Source: JAIOQJ01 sp963718635 | GTDB taxonomy: Bacteria > Planctomycetota > Planctomycetia > Gemmatales > Gemmataceae | Assembly (NCBI GenBank): GCA_963718635.1 | Contig: OY970367.1 | Span: 992,001-1,056,000, forward strand | Direction of reading: 5' to 3' | DNA length: 64,000 nucleotides | Shown: piece after piece, positions 47,240-56,302 of the stretch | How the letters are laid out: the number at the start of each line of letters is the position of its first letter | How positions within the stretch are numbered: position 1 is the stretch's first letter | Notes under the pieces: generated by a model | What the model saw: the letters and a program-made list of their open reading frames with translations, nothing else | Databases searched by the model: none | What the model was told of the DNA's origin: nothing | Program-made: the position numbers and the translations under genes

Positions 47240-47317
47240 ATTCTGGCGAGCGGCGCGGCGTAAGCCCGCCGTGGTTCCGAACCCACGGCGGGCTTACGCC
47301 GCGCCGCTCGCCAGAAT
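47240..47317. repeat. Perfect 35-bp inverted repeat with 8-base loop
   Basis: Arms 47240-47274 and 47283-47317 are exact complements; the core contains CGGCGCGGCGTAAGCCCGCC. It lies between the divergent cyclophilin and PmoA-like genes. The very high GC stem and coding-like translation (SPERRGVSPPW pattern) match a dispersed repeat type found in planctomycete genomes. Confidence 0.9.
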
Positions 47318-47415
47318 TGCCAGACAGAGTTAGCGCTCCCACGCACAAAAACCCGCCGGCGGAGCGTCCGGCTAATAAAATAACAACCTCGCCGCCAACG
47401 ATTCTAAGGAGCGTT

Positions 47416-48405
47416 ATGATCCGTTGCACTCTCGCATTCGTTTTGTTCTTGGCAACTGCCGCCTTGCTTCAGGCGGAGGACGCTCCCTCAATAACAAAAA
47501 TCAAAGACGGTCTTGAATTCAAGATCGGCAAAGACGTCGTCACGCGTTATCACACCGGATCGAGCGCCGCCAAGCCTTATTTCTGGCCGGTTTACGCATC
47601 GGGCGAAATTCCGGTCACCCGCGCGTGGCCTATGGAGAAAGGGGCGCCGAAGGAAACGACCGATCACGTCCATCAGAAGTCCATTTGGTTCTGTCATGGC
47701 GACGTAATTCCCGAAGGCGTCGAGTTGAAACAAAAGATCAGAGGGGTGAAAGGCGTCGATTTCTGGTCCGAAGCGCCAGGTCACGGCATCATCGCCTGTG
47801 TTGAAGTGGGTGAGCCGAAAGCAAACGAGCGCATGGCTTCGGTGGTGACCAAAAATGAGTGGCGAACCGCCGATGGCGTCAAACTGCTCGATGAAACCCG
47901 TAAAATTCAACTCGAACCGATGCCCGGCGGACTGCGTTTGATCGTGCTTGAGATCGATCTTCACGCGTCCGTCTGCCCGATCACGTTTGGAGACACAAAG
48001 GAAGGGGCTATCGGGATCCGCGTCAGCGATGAGATCAACGCCAAGAACGGCGGTCATTTTTATAGTGCCGAGGGCAAAGTCGACGAGAAAGAGATCTGGG
48101 GCCAACCTTCGAAGTGGTGCGATTACGTCGGCACAATTGGCGGCAAGACGGCAGGCATCGCGCTATTCGACGATTCGAACAACAAGTCGGCGAGTTGTTG
48201 GCACGCCCGCGACTATGGCCTCATGGCCGCCAATCCCTTTGGCCGGACAGAGTCGTTCCCGAGCAAGAAGGGGAAAACCGATCTGCTGAGACTCGCCAAA
48301 GGCGAACATCTGAAGTTGCGCTACGGCATTCTGGTGCATCCGGGCAGTACGAAAGAAGCAATGGTCGGCGTGGCGTATGACGCTTTCTTAATTCGGGTCG
48401 ATTAA
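47416..48405 (+). CDS. PmoA-family secreted protein (DUF6807)
   Basis: ATG 47416 has an AAGGAG site 5 bases upstream. Signal peptide MIRCTLAFVLFLATAALLQA. The body shows KPYFWPVYASGEIPVTRAWP, TTDHVHQKSIWFCHGDV, GDTKEGAIGIRVSDEI and CDYVGTIGGKTAGIALFDDS, then WHARDYGLMAANPFG, the signature of the planctomycete PmoA family (named for methane oxygenase, but not the membrane pMMO subunit). DHxHQKSIWF holds candidate metal-binding histidines. Reaction unknown. Confidence 0.82.
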   Translation: MIRCTLAFVLFLATAALLQAEDAPSITKIKDGLEFKIGKDVVTRYHTGSSAAKPYFWPVYASGEIPVTRAWPMEKGAPKETTDHVHQKSIWFCHGDVIPEGVELKQKIRGVKGVDFWSEAPGHGIIACVEVGEPKANERMASVVTKNEWRTADGVKLLDETRKIQLEPMPGGLRLIVLEIDLHASVCPITFGDTKEGAIGIRVSDEINAKNGGHFYSAEGKVDEKEIWGQPSKWCDYVGTIGGKTAGIALFDDSNNKSASCWHARDYGLMAANPFGRTESFPSKKGKTDLLRLAKGEHLKLRYGILVHPGSTKEAMVGVAYDAFLIRVD

Positions 48406-48494
48406 AGCGCGGCATTGGAACATTGAACTCCCAGCTGGACGCCTAAGCGAGTAAGTCAGGTTTCGATAAGGGGCCAGACCAAGCAAAAGCATTT

Positions 48495-48617
48495 AGCCAC
48501 GGATTAAACACAGAACAAACACGGATAAAACCAAAGGCGGTTAAACAAAGTGATTCGTTGCGCCTGCAGTGACAAAGCTTGGTTAATTCATGTTCCGTCT
48601 GTGTTTAATCCGTGGCT
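48495..48617. repeat. 19-bp inverted repeat, arms 85 bp apart
   Basis: AGCCACGGATTAAACACAG at 48495-48513 is exactly complementary to 48599-48617. The arms use the CCACGGATTAAACACAG type of dispersed element. The interval holds no gene. It lies in the gap between the PmoA-like gene and the ECF sigma gene (48406-48658). Confidence 0.8.
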
Positions 48618-48658
48618 GACGATTTTTGCTTTGGAATTCTTCTCGATTGGCAGCCTCG

Positions 48659-49288
48659 CTAGCTGTTCAACTCCGGGAACACATCTGCGGATAAGCCAAA
48701 CGAGCGCAACTGCTCGCTTAATTTTTTCATGGCAGAGAATCGCCAATTGGCTATCTGCTGTTCGTTCACCGCCAGAAACTTGGCTACATCCTGGTTGCCC
48801 CAGCCTTTGACCAGCAAGAGTTCCAAAGCCTGCAGGCGTTGAAAATCCCCGCTCTGGCGCCATTGATCAATCAGCTGCCGCAGGGCGCGAGCCAATGCTC
48901 GATGCTCGAGCTCGACTCGTTCACGGCTGCGCGCCATGCTGGACGCCGCCCGTTGGCCGGCGTCGGTTTCTTCGTTTATCTGTTCCTCACCGACCGCGCC
49001 CATCTGGACAGGCCGTCGGCCGATCTTGCGCAGGTAGTCGGTGATCTTGTAAGAAGCGATCGTGAATAAATACGTCTGTAGATCGCGCTTCTCGTCGTAG
49101 TTGGGGAGGCTGTGAAGGAAGCCGATCAGCGTCTCTTGCACGATGTCTTCGCTGGCAGCTCGATCGTGCAACTTATGGATCGCGAAGGCCAGCAATCGGC
49201 CTTCGTACCGCTCGATCAATTGCTCCCAGGCGCGTTCGTCCTTATCGCGGATCTGACGAATCAATAACAAGTCGGATTCAGAAGACAT
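48659..49288 (-). CDS. ECF-type RNA polymerase sigma factor
   Basis: Region 2 reads AWEQLIERYEGRLLAFAIHK, ASEDIVQETLIGFLHSLPNY and TYLFTIASYKITDYLRKIGR. Region 4 (ALELLLVKGWGNQDVAKFLA, VNEQQIANWRFSAMKKLSEQ) follows a linker. Length 209 residues. No anti-sigma factor gene is adjacent, which is usual for several planctomycete ECF groups. The HEAT-repeat gene lies upstream on the same strand with 41 bases between. Confidence 0.85.
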   Translation of the reverse strand: MSSESDLLLIRQIRDKDERAWEQLIERYEGRLLAFAIHKLHDRAASEDIVQETLIGFLHSLPNYDEKRDLQTYLFTIASYKITDYLRKIGRRPVQMGAVGEEQINEETDAGQRAASSMARSRERVELEHRALARALRQLIDQWRQSGDFQRLQALELLLVKGWGNQDVAKFLAVNEQQIANWRFSAMKKLSEQLRSFGLSADVFPELNS

Positions 49289-49329
49289 AAACGCTGACTC
49301 GGCCTTATCTCACCAACACGCTATTAGCC

Positions 49330-50892
49330 TCATTCTATGGCTAGCAATGCGCGTGCGGTTTCCCGGCGCACTTCTTCATCGGGATCTAACAGCAAAGGCC
49401 GTATTTCGGGTAGCAGGAGGCGGGCATCGGTTCCTAGCGATGCCAGATAGATGACAGCCGCTTTGCGAACGCGGGTGGTCTCCGCCAGCAAGATACGGCC
49501 CATGGCCGGCAATGTCTCGCTGCGATTCGCATCGATGAGCGCCAAGGTGCGCATCGCCTGTACGCGCATGTCCGGATCGCCGCTCGCCGCCAGGCGTACT
49601 ACGGCGCTTGTCGCAGGCCGGCTCACGTTTCCGCCCTTGCCCAACGCTGTCAGTGCAACGCTGCGCACATCCAAGTCGGTGTCAGCGGCGCGCTCTGCTA
49701 AAGCCGAAATGATGATCGCTCGCTCGGCGCGCATAGCGCCGTCATAAAGTCGGCCAAGCGTGCGTGTCGCCACCCAACGTACAAATACATCGGCATTCCG
49801 CGATGCGTCTACAATCGAGGCTAGAAACGGTCTGGCATCCGCCCCTTGGTGTTCAAAGCCTTCAATGGCGACCAGGCGAATATCGGGCGATGGATCGTTC
49901 AAGCGCCGGGCCAGCGCAGGCAACAACCCCGCCGTGCCGGACAACAGCGGATCTTCGGGCGGCGGATTGCTGCTCAATATCGAGAAATCGTTTGGCGGAA
50001 AGCGCCGGCTGGCCAAGGCCATCGCCCGGGCCTGCATCACGGCTTCAACCGCACGAGTCGCCGAGCGGCGGGTCTCGATGTCTTGAGCCTGCGTTGCTTG
50101 TTCCAAAGCCGATGCGCTCACGTTGAGCGCTTGAAGGGCTGGCTGCAACAGCAACCATTTGAGTTTTGCTTCGAGAGGGTCAATTACCTTCGTGTCGCTA
50201 TTGCTCGACGCCGGATCGGGCAGGACCTCTGAAATCGCCCGCGCCAGTTGACGGATGCCGTCGGCGCCGGCTCGCTTCACTCGATCGTCGGGATCTTTCA
50301 ATGCGATCTGACAGAGCGGCAACAACAGTCGGGCATCTTCGCTAAAGCGAACCCAGACTCGCTCATCGCCAGCCATGGCCGGCACCCAATTATGAAACCA
50401 CGCAACCCCGGCAGCGCCCCCGCCTGCCATCGCCACGCTGCCCGGCGTGCCGACAATGAAGATGCCCGGCCTGCCAAAATTGCGCGTGGAAGTCACCACC
50501 AATTCATCCAAACAAAGGCCCGCTGCTAGGCGCACCTGAGCCGAACGATCCGCGAGGGCATCTTTCAACACCGGCGCCGCCAAGCCCGCCGGTGGCGAGA
50601 GTTTGGCATAGGCGCTCAGCGCGAGTCGCCGATTCTCGGCGTTGACGCTTCGCTTCAAATATTCGGCAAGATGCCGTGCGGTTGCAGCCGCAGCAGCATC
50701 CTTCAATCCCAGTTCAGGAATGAGGACTAGGGCTGCCCGTTGGCGGTCCAAGGCCGGACTCTCCAGCGCCTGGCGAATCAGCTCGGGAGAATCTCGCTCT
50801 GGCGCAGGCTGAGCCGATAGAGGCCATGTCATGCTGAGCAGTGAAAGCAGACTGGCACACGCGGTTCGATAAAGCAGTGTCACGGAAAGCAC
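49330..50892 (-). CDS. Secreted HEAT-repeat protein
   Basis: Signal peptide (ACASLLSLLSMTWPLSAQP), then at least eight HEAT-type helix pairs (LKDALADRSAQVRLAAGLCL, IALKDPDDRVKRAGADGIRQ, LNDPSPDIRLVAIEGFEHQG, RAADTDLDVRSVALTALGKG, RLAASGDPDMRVQAMRTLAL, LLLDPDEEVRRETARALLAI). The D-x-x-x-x-V-R spacing is characteristic. Length 520 residues. Probably a periplasmic scaffold. It may be co-transcribed with the ECF sigma gene. Confidence 0.8.
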   Translation of the reverse strand: MLSVTLLYRTACASLLSLLSMTWPLSAQPAPERDSPELIRQALESPALDRQRAALVLIPELGLKDAAAAATARHLAEYLKRSVNAENRRLALSAYAKLSPPAGLAAPVLKDALADRSAQVRLAAGLCLDELVVTSTRNFGRPGIFIVGTPGSVAMAGGGAAGVAWFHNWVPAMAGDERVWVRFSEDARLLLPLCQIALKDPDDRVKRAGADGIRQLARAISEVLPDPASSNSDTKVIDPLEAKLKWLLLQPALQALNVSASALEQATQAQDIETRRSATRAVEAVMQARAMALASRRFPPNDFSILSSNPPPEDPLLSGTAGLLPALARRLNDPSPDIRLVAIEGFEHQGADARPFLASIVDASRNADVFVRWVATRTLGRLYDGAMRAERAIIISALAERAADTDLDVRSVALTALGKGGNVSRPATSAVVRLAASGDPDMRVQAMRTLALIDANRSETLPAMGRILLAETTRVRKAAVIYLASLGTDARLLLPEIRPLLLDPDEEVRRETARALLAIE

Positions 50893-51033
50893 CCCGGCAT
50901 TGAAAAAGGACTCGGCGACTTTCGCAGAGGCGTTATCATTAGCATGCCCCGATACGGGCTAACTGTCTAGTGGCCGGACCGCTCAGGAGCGATTGCCGCC
51001 GCGGTTTCGGACCGGGGCTGGCAATCGTAGCAA

Positions 51034-52793
51034 TCAGGGCGATTGTGCCTGGAAAGTTGAATTCACCCGATATATCGTTGCCCGCACCCGATAGCCCTCG
51101 TGATGGCGGATCGGTTGATAGCCATCGTAAAAGTCGGGACTGGTGCGCAATGGCCAAACGCTGTGCCATTCTATCACACTTCGAGGCGTGAGTTGTTCCG
51201 GGTCGATCACGAGAGATTGTCCATAAGGCCGTACAAGCGGGTCGGGGCAGATCAGCCAATCGCCGTCTTGGAGAACTGATTCTTCAGGGAAGACAGCTCG
51301 ACACCCTTCCCGCTCCGCATAGTATTGAAAACCCCAATGCCCCGTAAACCAAATGCGCTCATTACCATCCGGCTGCCGTTGGATCCAGTTGACGCAGTCT
51401 GTGACGGCATGCTTCTCATCGAGTCCATCCCGAAAGTCAGTCGTCGCGAATAGTACGCCCAGCCCGACGCCGAATCGCGCTGTTCGATTGAGGAGATGTC
51501 GCAGCGCGCTCGACGTCTCTTGGATCGCGAGCAGTTGGCCGCAGATTAGCATGGTGACCACCCAGACTCCCAGCATCCGCCGCACAGCGGGGAAGGGGGT
51601 CATGGCAAATGTCGCCAGGCATTCCAGTGTGAGCCAGCCGATAAGAAAGTAAGCGGCACGATCGACTTTTGGCCGTTTATAGACGAGCCAGATCAGTCGC
51701 ACTACCGAAGTCGCTAGCAGCAGCACAAAAATGACGCCGAAGGCGCCGGCCACAATAGTGCTGACGGAAATCTCATTGCGAATGTTGGTCGGCTGGCGCT
51801 CGAACACGGCATAAGGCTCGGGCACGAGAGCCATCGCCATGAAGCCACCGATGAAGAATGCTACCGCGCCGTTGACCCAACGCCGACTCATTCCAATGGC
51901 CAAGAGCATGCAGACGCTGGCCGCCGGCGTCAGTCCGCCAAGGATGCCGATGAACGGAATAATCAGCGTTGATTTTTTGTCGATCGTAGCAGCGAACTCG
52001 GCTTCCAAGCGCTCGACGAACGGCAACTGTTTTACGTCGGCTTTCGGCTGCTCGCGCCGTGCTTCAAGCTGCGAAAGGAAGTGAGATCGACCGTAGACTT
52101 GCACAGATAGGCCTCCCAACCAACGAACAGAGCCGCGCTGATCGCCGCTGCGACAATGGCCGCGCGCACGCGCCTTTGGATCACTGCATAGAGACAAATG
52201 GTCGCCATCGCCGTGGCGCCAGTATATTTTGTCTGCGCTGCCAAGCCGCCGAGGACACCGCTCAATAGCACCAGTTGCCAGCGAATTTTTTCCGAATCGA
52301 CAGCCTTCATAAATAGGGTGACGGCCGCCAGCTCCAGCGCGAGTGAAGGTAGATCGATCATCACGTTCAAGCTTGGCAAGAAAGCAGGAGAGAGCGCAGT
52401 GGCTGTGAGCAAGGGTTTTTCGCAACCGGGTGCGAACCGCTTGAACAGCGCTGCCAAGGCATAGAGCAGGATGAGACAAAAAGGAAACAGCCAGAGTTTA
52501 AGCAGAATCAGATTTTGTCCGAAGGTGGCTGCCCCCGCCGCAAGCCAATAAGGCATCACCATCGGCAACAGCAAGCTGAAGGCGCCCTGCCCTTCCTGAT
52601 ACCAGATCAGCTCGAAACCATCGGGCGGCGGGCCATATGGCTGTGCAGGATTGGCAAGAATGGCTGGAACACAAAAGAGGTAAGCGGGATCGTCGATCAC
52701 TGCGGGTTTGAAAGCATTCGCCAGACAGAAAATAATGGCCAACGACCAGGGAGCCATAAGGAAGGCGGGAGTTTTCATGTAACAAAAAGCCAT
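51034..52793 (-). CDS. Polytopic membrane protein, probable GT39/ArnT-like glycosyltransferase, frame broken near 52100
   Basis: The N-terminal frame has hydrophobic segments (LAIIFCLANAFKPAVIDDPA, then YWLAAGAATFGQNLILLKLW and FPFCLILLYALAALFKRF) and an acidic DDPAYL motif in the first exported loop, as in GT-C glycosyltransferases. After the break near 52099-52101 (one lost C in TGCC) it continues VYGRSHFLSQLEARREQPKA with about six further helices and a C-terminal soluble part (VNWIQRQPDGNERIWFTGHW). Joined length is about 586 residues. Likely transfers a sugar from a lipid carrier; substrate unknown. Confidence 0.65.
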
Positions 52794-53422
52794 CTGATTG
52801 AACCGATCATCGTTTGGCGACAGGTATCTTTGTATTCACTCTCTATCCTAAAGCCGTGAATGGACCGTCAAATTTAGAGCGCCCTAAGCTAGTACGCGGC
52901 GCTGCTCGATATTGAGGAGCGGATACTTGTGAAGCGCCGACGCAGAGGCTTTGGGCTGCGAAGCGATTTCGCCACGCGAACGGAGCGGGACGAGCCAGCG
53001 AGCTTTATCGTTCGCATACCTTGATTCGCCGATGGCTTTGAGCCTGAAAGGCTCATTCTACCAGCCCAGGCCGGAGACCCGGCTTGCCGGGTCGGAGGCC
53101 TAGGTTCATCCGTAACCGTAGTCCATCGGCCCTGTAAGGGCCGTTCATCGCCGGCAGACCCAGGCCTTCGTCCCTTTCAGGGACTTCGACCTGGGCTGAC
53201 CGAACGAGCCTTTCAGGCTCGAACGCGTGTGCCGTTATGCTTAAGTCGGTTGACGAGCGTCCGGTTTTTGAGCCTTTCAGGCTCAAAATCAGGTCCAAAC
53301 CCGGGAACATCTTCGGAAAACGAACGGCCGTTAGCCGTGACGCGAAGACGTCAGCGGGCGATCATGCGCCGATTGCGTAATATAATTTCAGTATCGCAAA
53401 CATTCGGGAAAGGGTTTCCTTC
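52794..53422. other. Gene-poor region carrying a hairpin array
   Basis: No credible coding frame. From 53040 onward it is occupied by short stem-loops described separately; 52794-53039 shows nothing I can name. Confidence 0.6.
53040..53288. repeat. Array of six short hairpins with a CCTTTCAGG-type core
   Basis: Stem-loops at 53040-53054, 53076-53093, 53127-53143, 53170-53184, 53205-53221 and 53266-53288. Four share CCTTTCAGG or its complement (CCT-GAA-AGG) with a 3-base loop; one has GTA in the loop. Flanking stem bases differ from hairpin to hairpin (GAG/CTC, GT/AC, CGG/CCG, TTTTGAG/CTCAAAA) but pair in every case. Located just upstream of lipA. Confidence 0.88.
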
Positions 53423-54316
53423 ATGCAATCGTTGACCGTGTTGGCCGAGCCCCCTGCGCCCATTCCTTCGCCCAGGCGTTTGCCTTCCTGGCTCAAGCGC
53501 TCGTTTCCCACCGGGAACGAGAATGGCTTCACTAACGGCCTGTTGCGCGAACTAAAACTCGAAACCGTCTGCGAAAACGCCCGCTGCCCGAATCGGCCCG
53601 AGTGCTACTCGCGGCGTACGGCCACCTTCATGGTGCTCGGCAATGTCTGTACCCGACCTTGCGGCTTTTGTTCCGTGCCGCGCGGAGAGACACTTGAGGT
53701 CGAGGACGACGAACCGGCTCGCGTTGCCGAGGCAGCCTTCCGCCTTGGGCTCAAGCATGTTGTCATCACCTCCGTCACACGCGACGATCTACCGGACGGC
53801 GGCGCCGAGCATTTCTATCAGTGTGTTCAGGCGGTTCGAAGGCGCCTGAGCGCGGCCGTTGAAGTTTTAACACCTGATTTTCTCGGTGATGTCAACGCGA
53901 TTGATCGCGTCATTGAAGCCCGTCCAGAAGTCTTCAACCACAACCTCGAGACCGTGCCACGGCTCTATCGGAAAGTCCGAGGCCGGGCGGATTATCACCG
54001 CAGTCTCGACCTGCTCGAACGCGTCAAACGCCGTGCGCCGGAGATTGTCACCAAAAGTGGTTTGATGCTCGGCATTGGCGAAACGATTGACGAACTTTTT
54101 GATGTGATCGCCGACTTACGCTCGATTGATTGCGACGTCCTGACGCTCGGTCAATACCTGGCGCCGACGTTGAAACATATCCCGGTTGCCCGCTATGTGC
54201 AGCCGGCGGAGTTCGACCGCATTGCGGAACGGGCGCGCCTGTTTGGATTTAAGCAAGTGGTCGCCGGCCCGTTTGTGCGTTCCAGTTACCATGCCGATGA
54301 AATGGTGAGTGCCTAG
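53423..54316 (+). CDS. lipA: Lipoyl synthase
   Basis: Both cluster motifs are present: CENARCPNRPEC (auxiliary cluster, C-x4-C-x5-C) and CTRPCGFC (radical SAM CxxxCxxC). LKHVVITSVTRDDLPDGGAE, HNLETVPRLYRKVRGRADYH, KSGLMLGIGET and HIPVARYVQPAEF complete the family. Length 297 residues. Inserts two sulfurs into octanoyl-lipoyl domains. lipB is not in the window. The gene follows the hairpin array and its 3' end overlaps a small antisense frame. Confidence 0.96.
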   Translation: MQSLTVLAEPPAPIPSPRRLPSWLKRSFPTGNENGFTNGLLRELKLETVCENARCPNRPECYSRRTATFMVLGNVCTRPCGFCSVPRGETLEVEDDEPARVAEAAFRLGLKHVVITSVTRDDLPDGGAEHFYQCVQAVRRRLSAAVEVLTPDFLGDVNAIDRVIEARPEVFNHNLETVPRLYRKVRGRADYHRSLDLLERVKRRAPEIVTKSGLMLGIGETIDELFDVIADLRSIDCDVLTLGQYLAPTLKHIPVARYVQPAEFDRIAERARLFGFKQVVAGPFVRSSYHADEMVSA

Positions 54317-54453
54317 CCTTCCGGCGGCGTGAGCGACCGGAGAATCCTGCCTAAAAGTTGATAAAGCTCTTTCTCCAGTCGCTTACGCTCCCGGCTCGCC
54401 AACTTCAAAATTTCGACTTGCCCGCTCACGCGCTCCGCAATATCGAAGAGCAT
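54313..54453 (-). CDS. 46-residue helical microprotein (tentative)
   Basis: ATG 54453 to TAG 54313-54315, overlapping the lipA stop by 2 bases on the other strand. The product (MLFDIAERVSGQVEILKLAS, then RERKRLEKELYQLLGRILRS) is a plausible amphipathic coiled-coil helix. No clear ribosome-binding site. It may be a real small gene in the 186-base lipA-tmk gap or a chance frame. Confidence 0.35.
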   Translation of the reverse strand: MLFDIAERVSGQVEILKLASRERKRLEKELYQLLGRILRSLTPPEG

Positions 54454-54502
54454 TAGCGTCAGTCAGGCCGGCTATTCTTCAACACCGTTTTAAAGTTCGA
54501 CT

Positions 54503-55153
54503 ATGTCGTTTCAGTCTCCCTTCATCGCGCTCGATGGCCCGGATGGCGCCGGCAAGTCCACTCAGGCAGCCCTGCTTGTGGACTGGCTGCACGAGCGCGG
54601 CATCCAAGCGGTTCGTGTGAACGATCCAGGCGGCACCCCCGTCGGCGATCAGCTGCGCCCGATGATTCTCGATCATCGTTCGCAGATCGGCCTGCGCACC
54701 GAAGCGATGCTCTTCATGGCCAGCCGGGCCGAACTCGTCGAGAAGATCATTCGGCCTACCTTGGAAAACGGCATTGTTGTCGTCAGCGATCGTTTTCTGC
54801 TTGCGAACGTCGTCTATCAAGGGCATGCCGGCGGCCTAGATCCCGAAGAACTCTGGCGCATCGGCCACTTCATCACCTGTGGGGTGGAGCCCGACATCAC
54901 GTTCGTGCTCGATCTGCCTTTGGAAGTGGCCAGCGCTCGCCGTGGTCGTGATGCAGATCGGCTCGAAGCACGGAGTCGCACCTATCAGGAAAAGGTCCGC
55001 GAGGGTTTCATTTACGAGGCATCGCAGCAACCGGAGAAGATTGAATTATTGGATGCCTCCGTGCCGGCCGCCCAATTGCAAAGTCTGCTGCGCGAACGGC
55101 TCGTCGGCTTGCTGCGTCAACGCGGCTTTCGACTGCCGGAAAGCTTGTCATGA
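54503..55153 (+). CDS. tmk: Thymidylate kinase
   Basis: FIALDGPDGAGKSTQAALLV is the P-loop. NDPGGTPVGDQLR corresponds to the EPGGT motif with Asp in place of Glu, VVVSDRFLLANVVYQG to the DRY/H region, and FVLDLPLEVASARRGRDADR to the LID. Length 216 residues. Phosphorylates dTMP to dTDP. Its stop overlaps the holB ATG by 4 bases (55150-55153), the usual tmk-holB pairing. Confidence 0.92.
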   Translation: MSFQSPFIALDGPDGAGKSTQAALLVDWLHERGIQAVRVNDPGGTPVGDQLRPMILDHRSQIGLRTEAMLFMASRAELVEKIIRPTLENGIVVVSDRFLLANVVYQGHAGGLDPEELWRIGHFITCGVEPDITFVLDLPLEVASARRGRDADRLEARSRTYQEKVREGFIYEASQQPEKIELLDASVPAAQLQSLLRERLVGLLRQRGFRLPESLS

Positions 55154-56194
55154 GTTGGCAACACGTTCTTGGCCACGATGCGGCTGTCGCCTCGTTCAGC
55201 GCTGCGTGGAAGCGGGGCCGCCTTGGCCATGCTTATCTGTTTGTCGGGCTCCAAGGAATCGGTAAATTCACCTTTGCCAAAGAGTTGGCCAAGGCCGTTC
55301 TTTGTGAAAATCGCGGCAGTAAGTTCGACGCTTGCGACCAATGCGCATCTTGTAAGCTAATGGACGCCGGTACTCATCCCGATTTTTTCACCGTGGCCCG
55401 ACCCGAAGATAAAAACGTACTTCCCATCGCGCTGATTCGCGGCGAGGAGCAGCCGAAAACAGTTGGTCTTCTCGAGAAGCTATCAATGAAGCCCGCGCGG
55501 CACGCGCAAAGTCGCCATCGTCGATGATGCGGACGACTTAAATCCCGAGGCAGCCAACAGCTTTCTCAAAACACTGGAAGAGCCCGCGCCGGGATCATTG
55601 CTGCTGTTGATCGGCGGGCCTACCGAAGAATCGCAGATGCCGACAATCCGGTCACGCTCGCAAATAACGCATTTCATGCCATTAGCGTCCGGTCTCATGA
55701 AGCGCGTTCTAAGCAAACATGGAATCACCGATGCGTTGCGGCAGGAACGCTTGTTGCAGCTAGCCGGCGGCAGCCCCGGCCAAGCACTTGCGCTGGATGA
55801 CGAGGAGATTTGGCTTTTCCGCAAGCAGCTTTTGCAATCGCTGAAGCAACCGCGGATTGATCCTTCGATGACGGCCAAGGCATGGATGGAGTTCATCGAA
55901 AACGGCGGAAAGGATGCTGCCGCCCACCGCCAGCGGGCCGCGCTGATCTTCCGCTTTCTCTCCGTCATGTTGAAGACGGCGCTGCACCTACACGTCGGTT
56001 CGAGTTCATTCGTCATTGATGCAACGGAAGCCCAGGCGCTCCGCGATTTTGCGAGCCGACTCGGCGAAGAGCAACTGCTCTTATGGATGGAGCGAGCGCT
56101 CGAGGCCGACCTGCAAGTTGAGCGCAGCGTGCAACTGGTCCTGATCATCGAAGCGTTTCTCGATGCCGTCTGCGGCATGTCGATGGCTACGTGA
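55150..56194 (+). CDS. holB: DNA polymerase III delta-prime subunit, frame broken near 55500
   Basis: MSWQHVLGHDAAVASFSAAW, GRLGHAYLFVGLQGIGKFTF (Walker A-like, with Phe after the Lys), four zinc cysteines (CDQCASC and an earlier Cys) and, after the break, VAIVDDADDLNPEAANSFLK, TLEEPAPGSLLLLIGG and TIRSRSQ. The break fits loss of one CG from GCCCGCG(CG)CGGCACG. Delta-prime is part of the clamp-loader complex. Joined length about 348 residues. Translationally coupled to tmk. Confidence 0.9.
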
Positions 56195-56302
56195 CTCGCA
56201 GGCGACTGGGTCTGGGATTCGCGACGGTTGGCCGCCTCTCGCGTCTCTTTATAAATCAATTGGGTTGTCCGTTCCTACCTCCAGGCAGATGAAAGCATAC
56301 CG

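Noticed and set aside
47488..48105. Minus-strand frame of 205 codons
   Set aside because: Antisense shadow of the PmoA-like gene, which has a signal peptide, ribosome-binding site and family motifs.
47416..48405. Particulate methane monooxygenase subunit
   Set aside because: The 'PmoA family' name is historical; the protein has a signal peptide and soluble beta-rich sequence, and no pMMO membrane helices or neighbours.
55483..56259. Minus-strand frame of 258 codons, very Ser/Arg-rich
   Set aside because: Antisense to holB; low-complexity composition is typical of a shadow frame.
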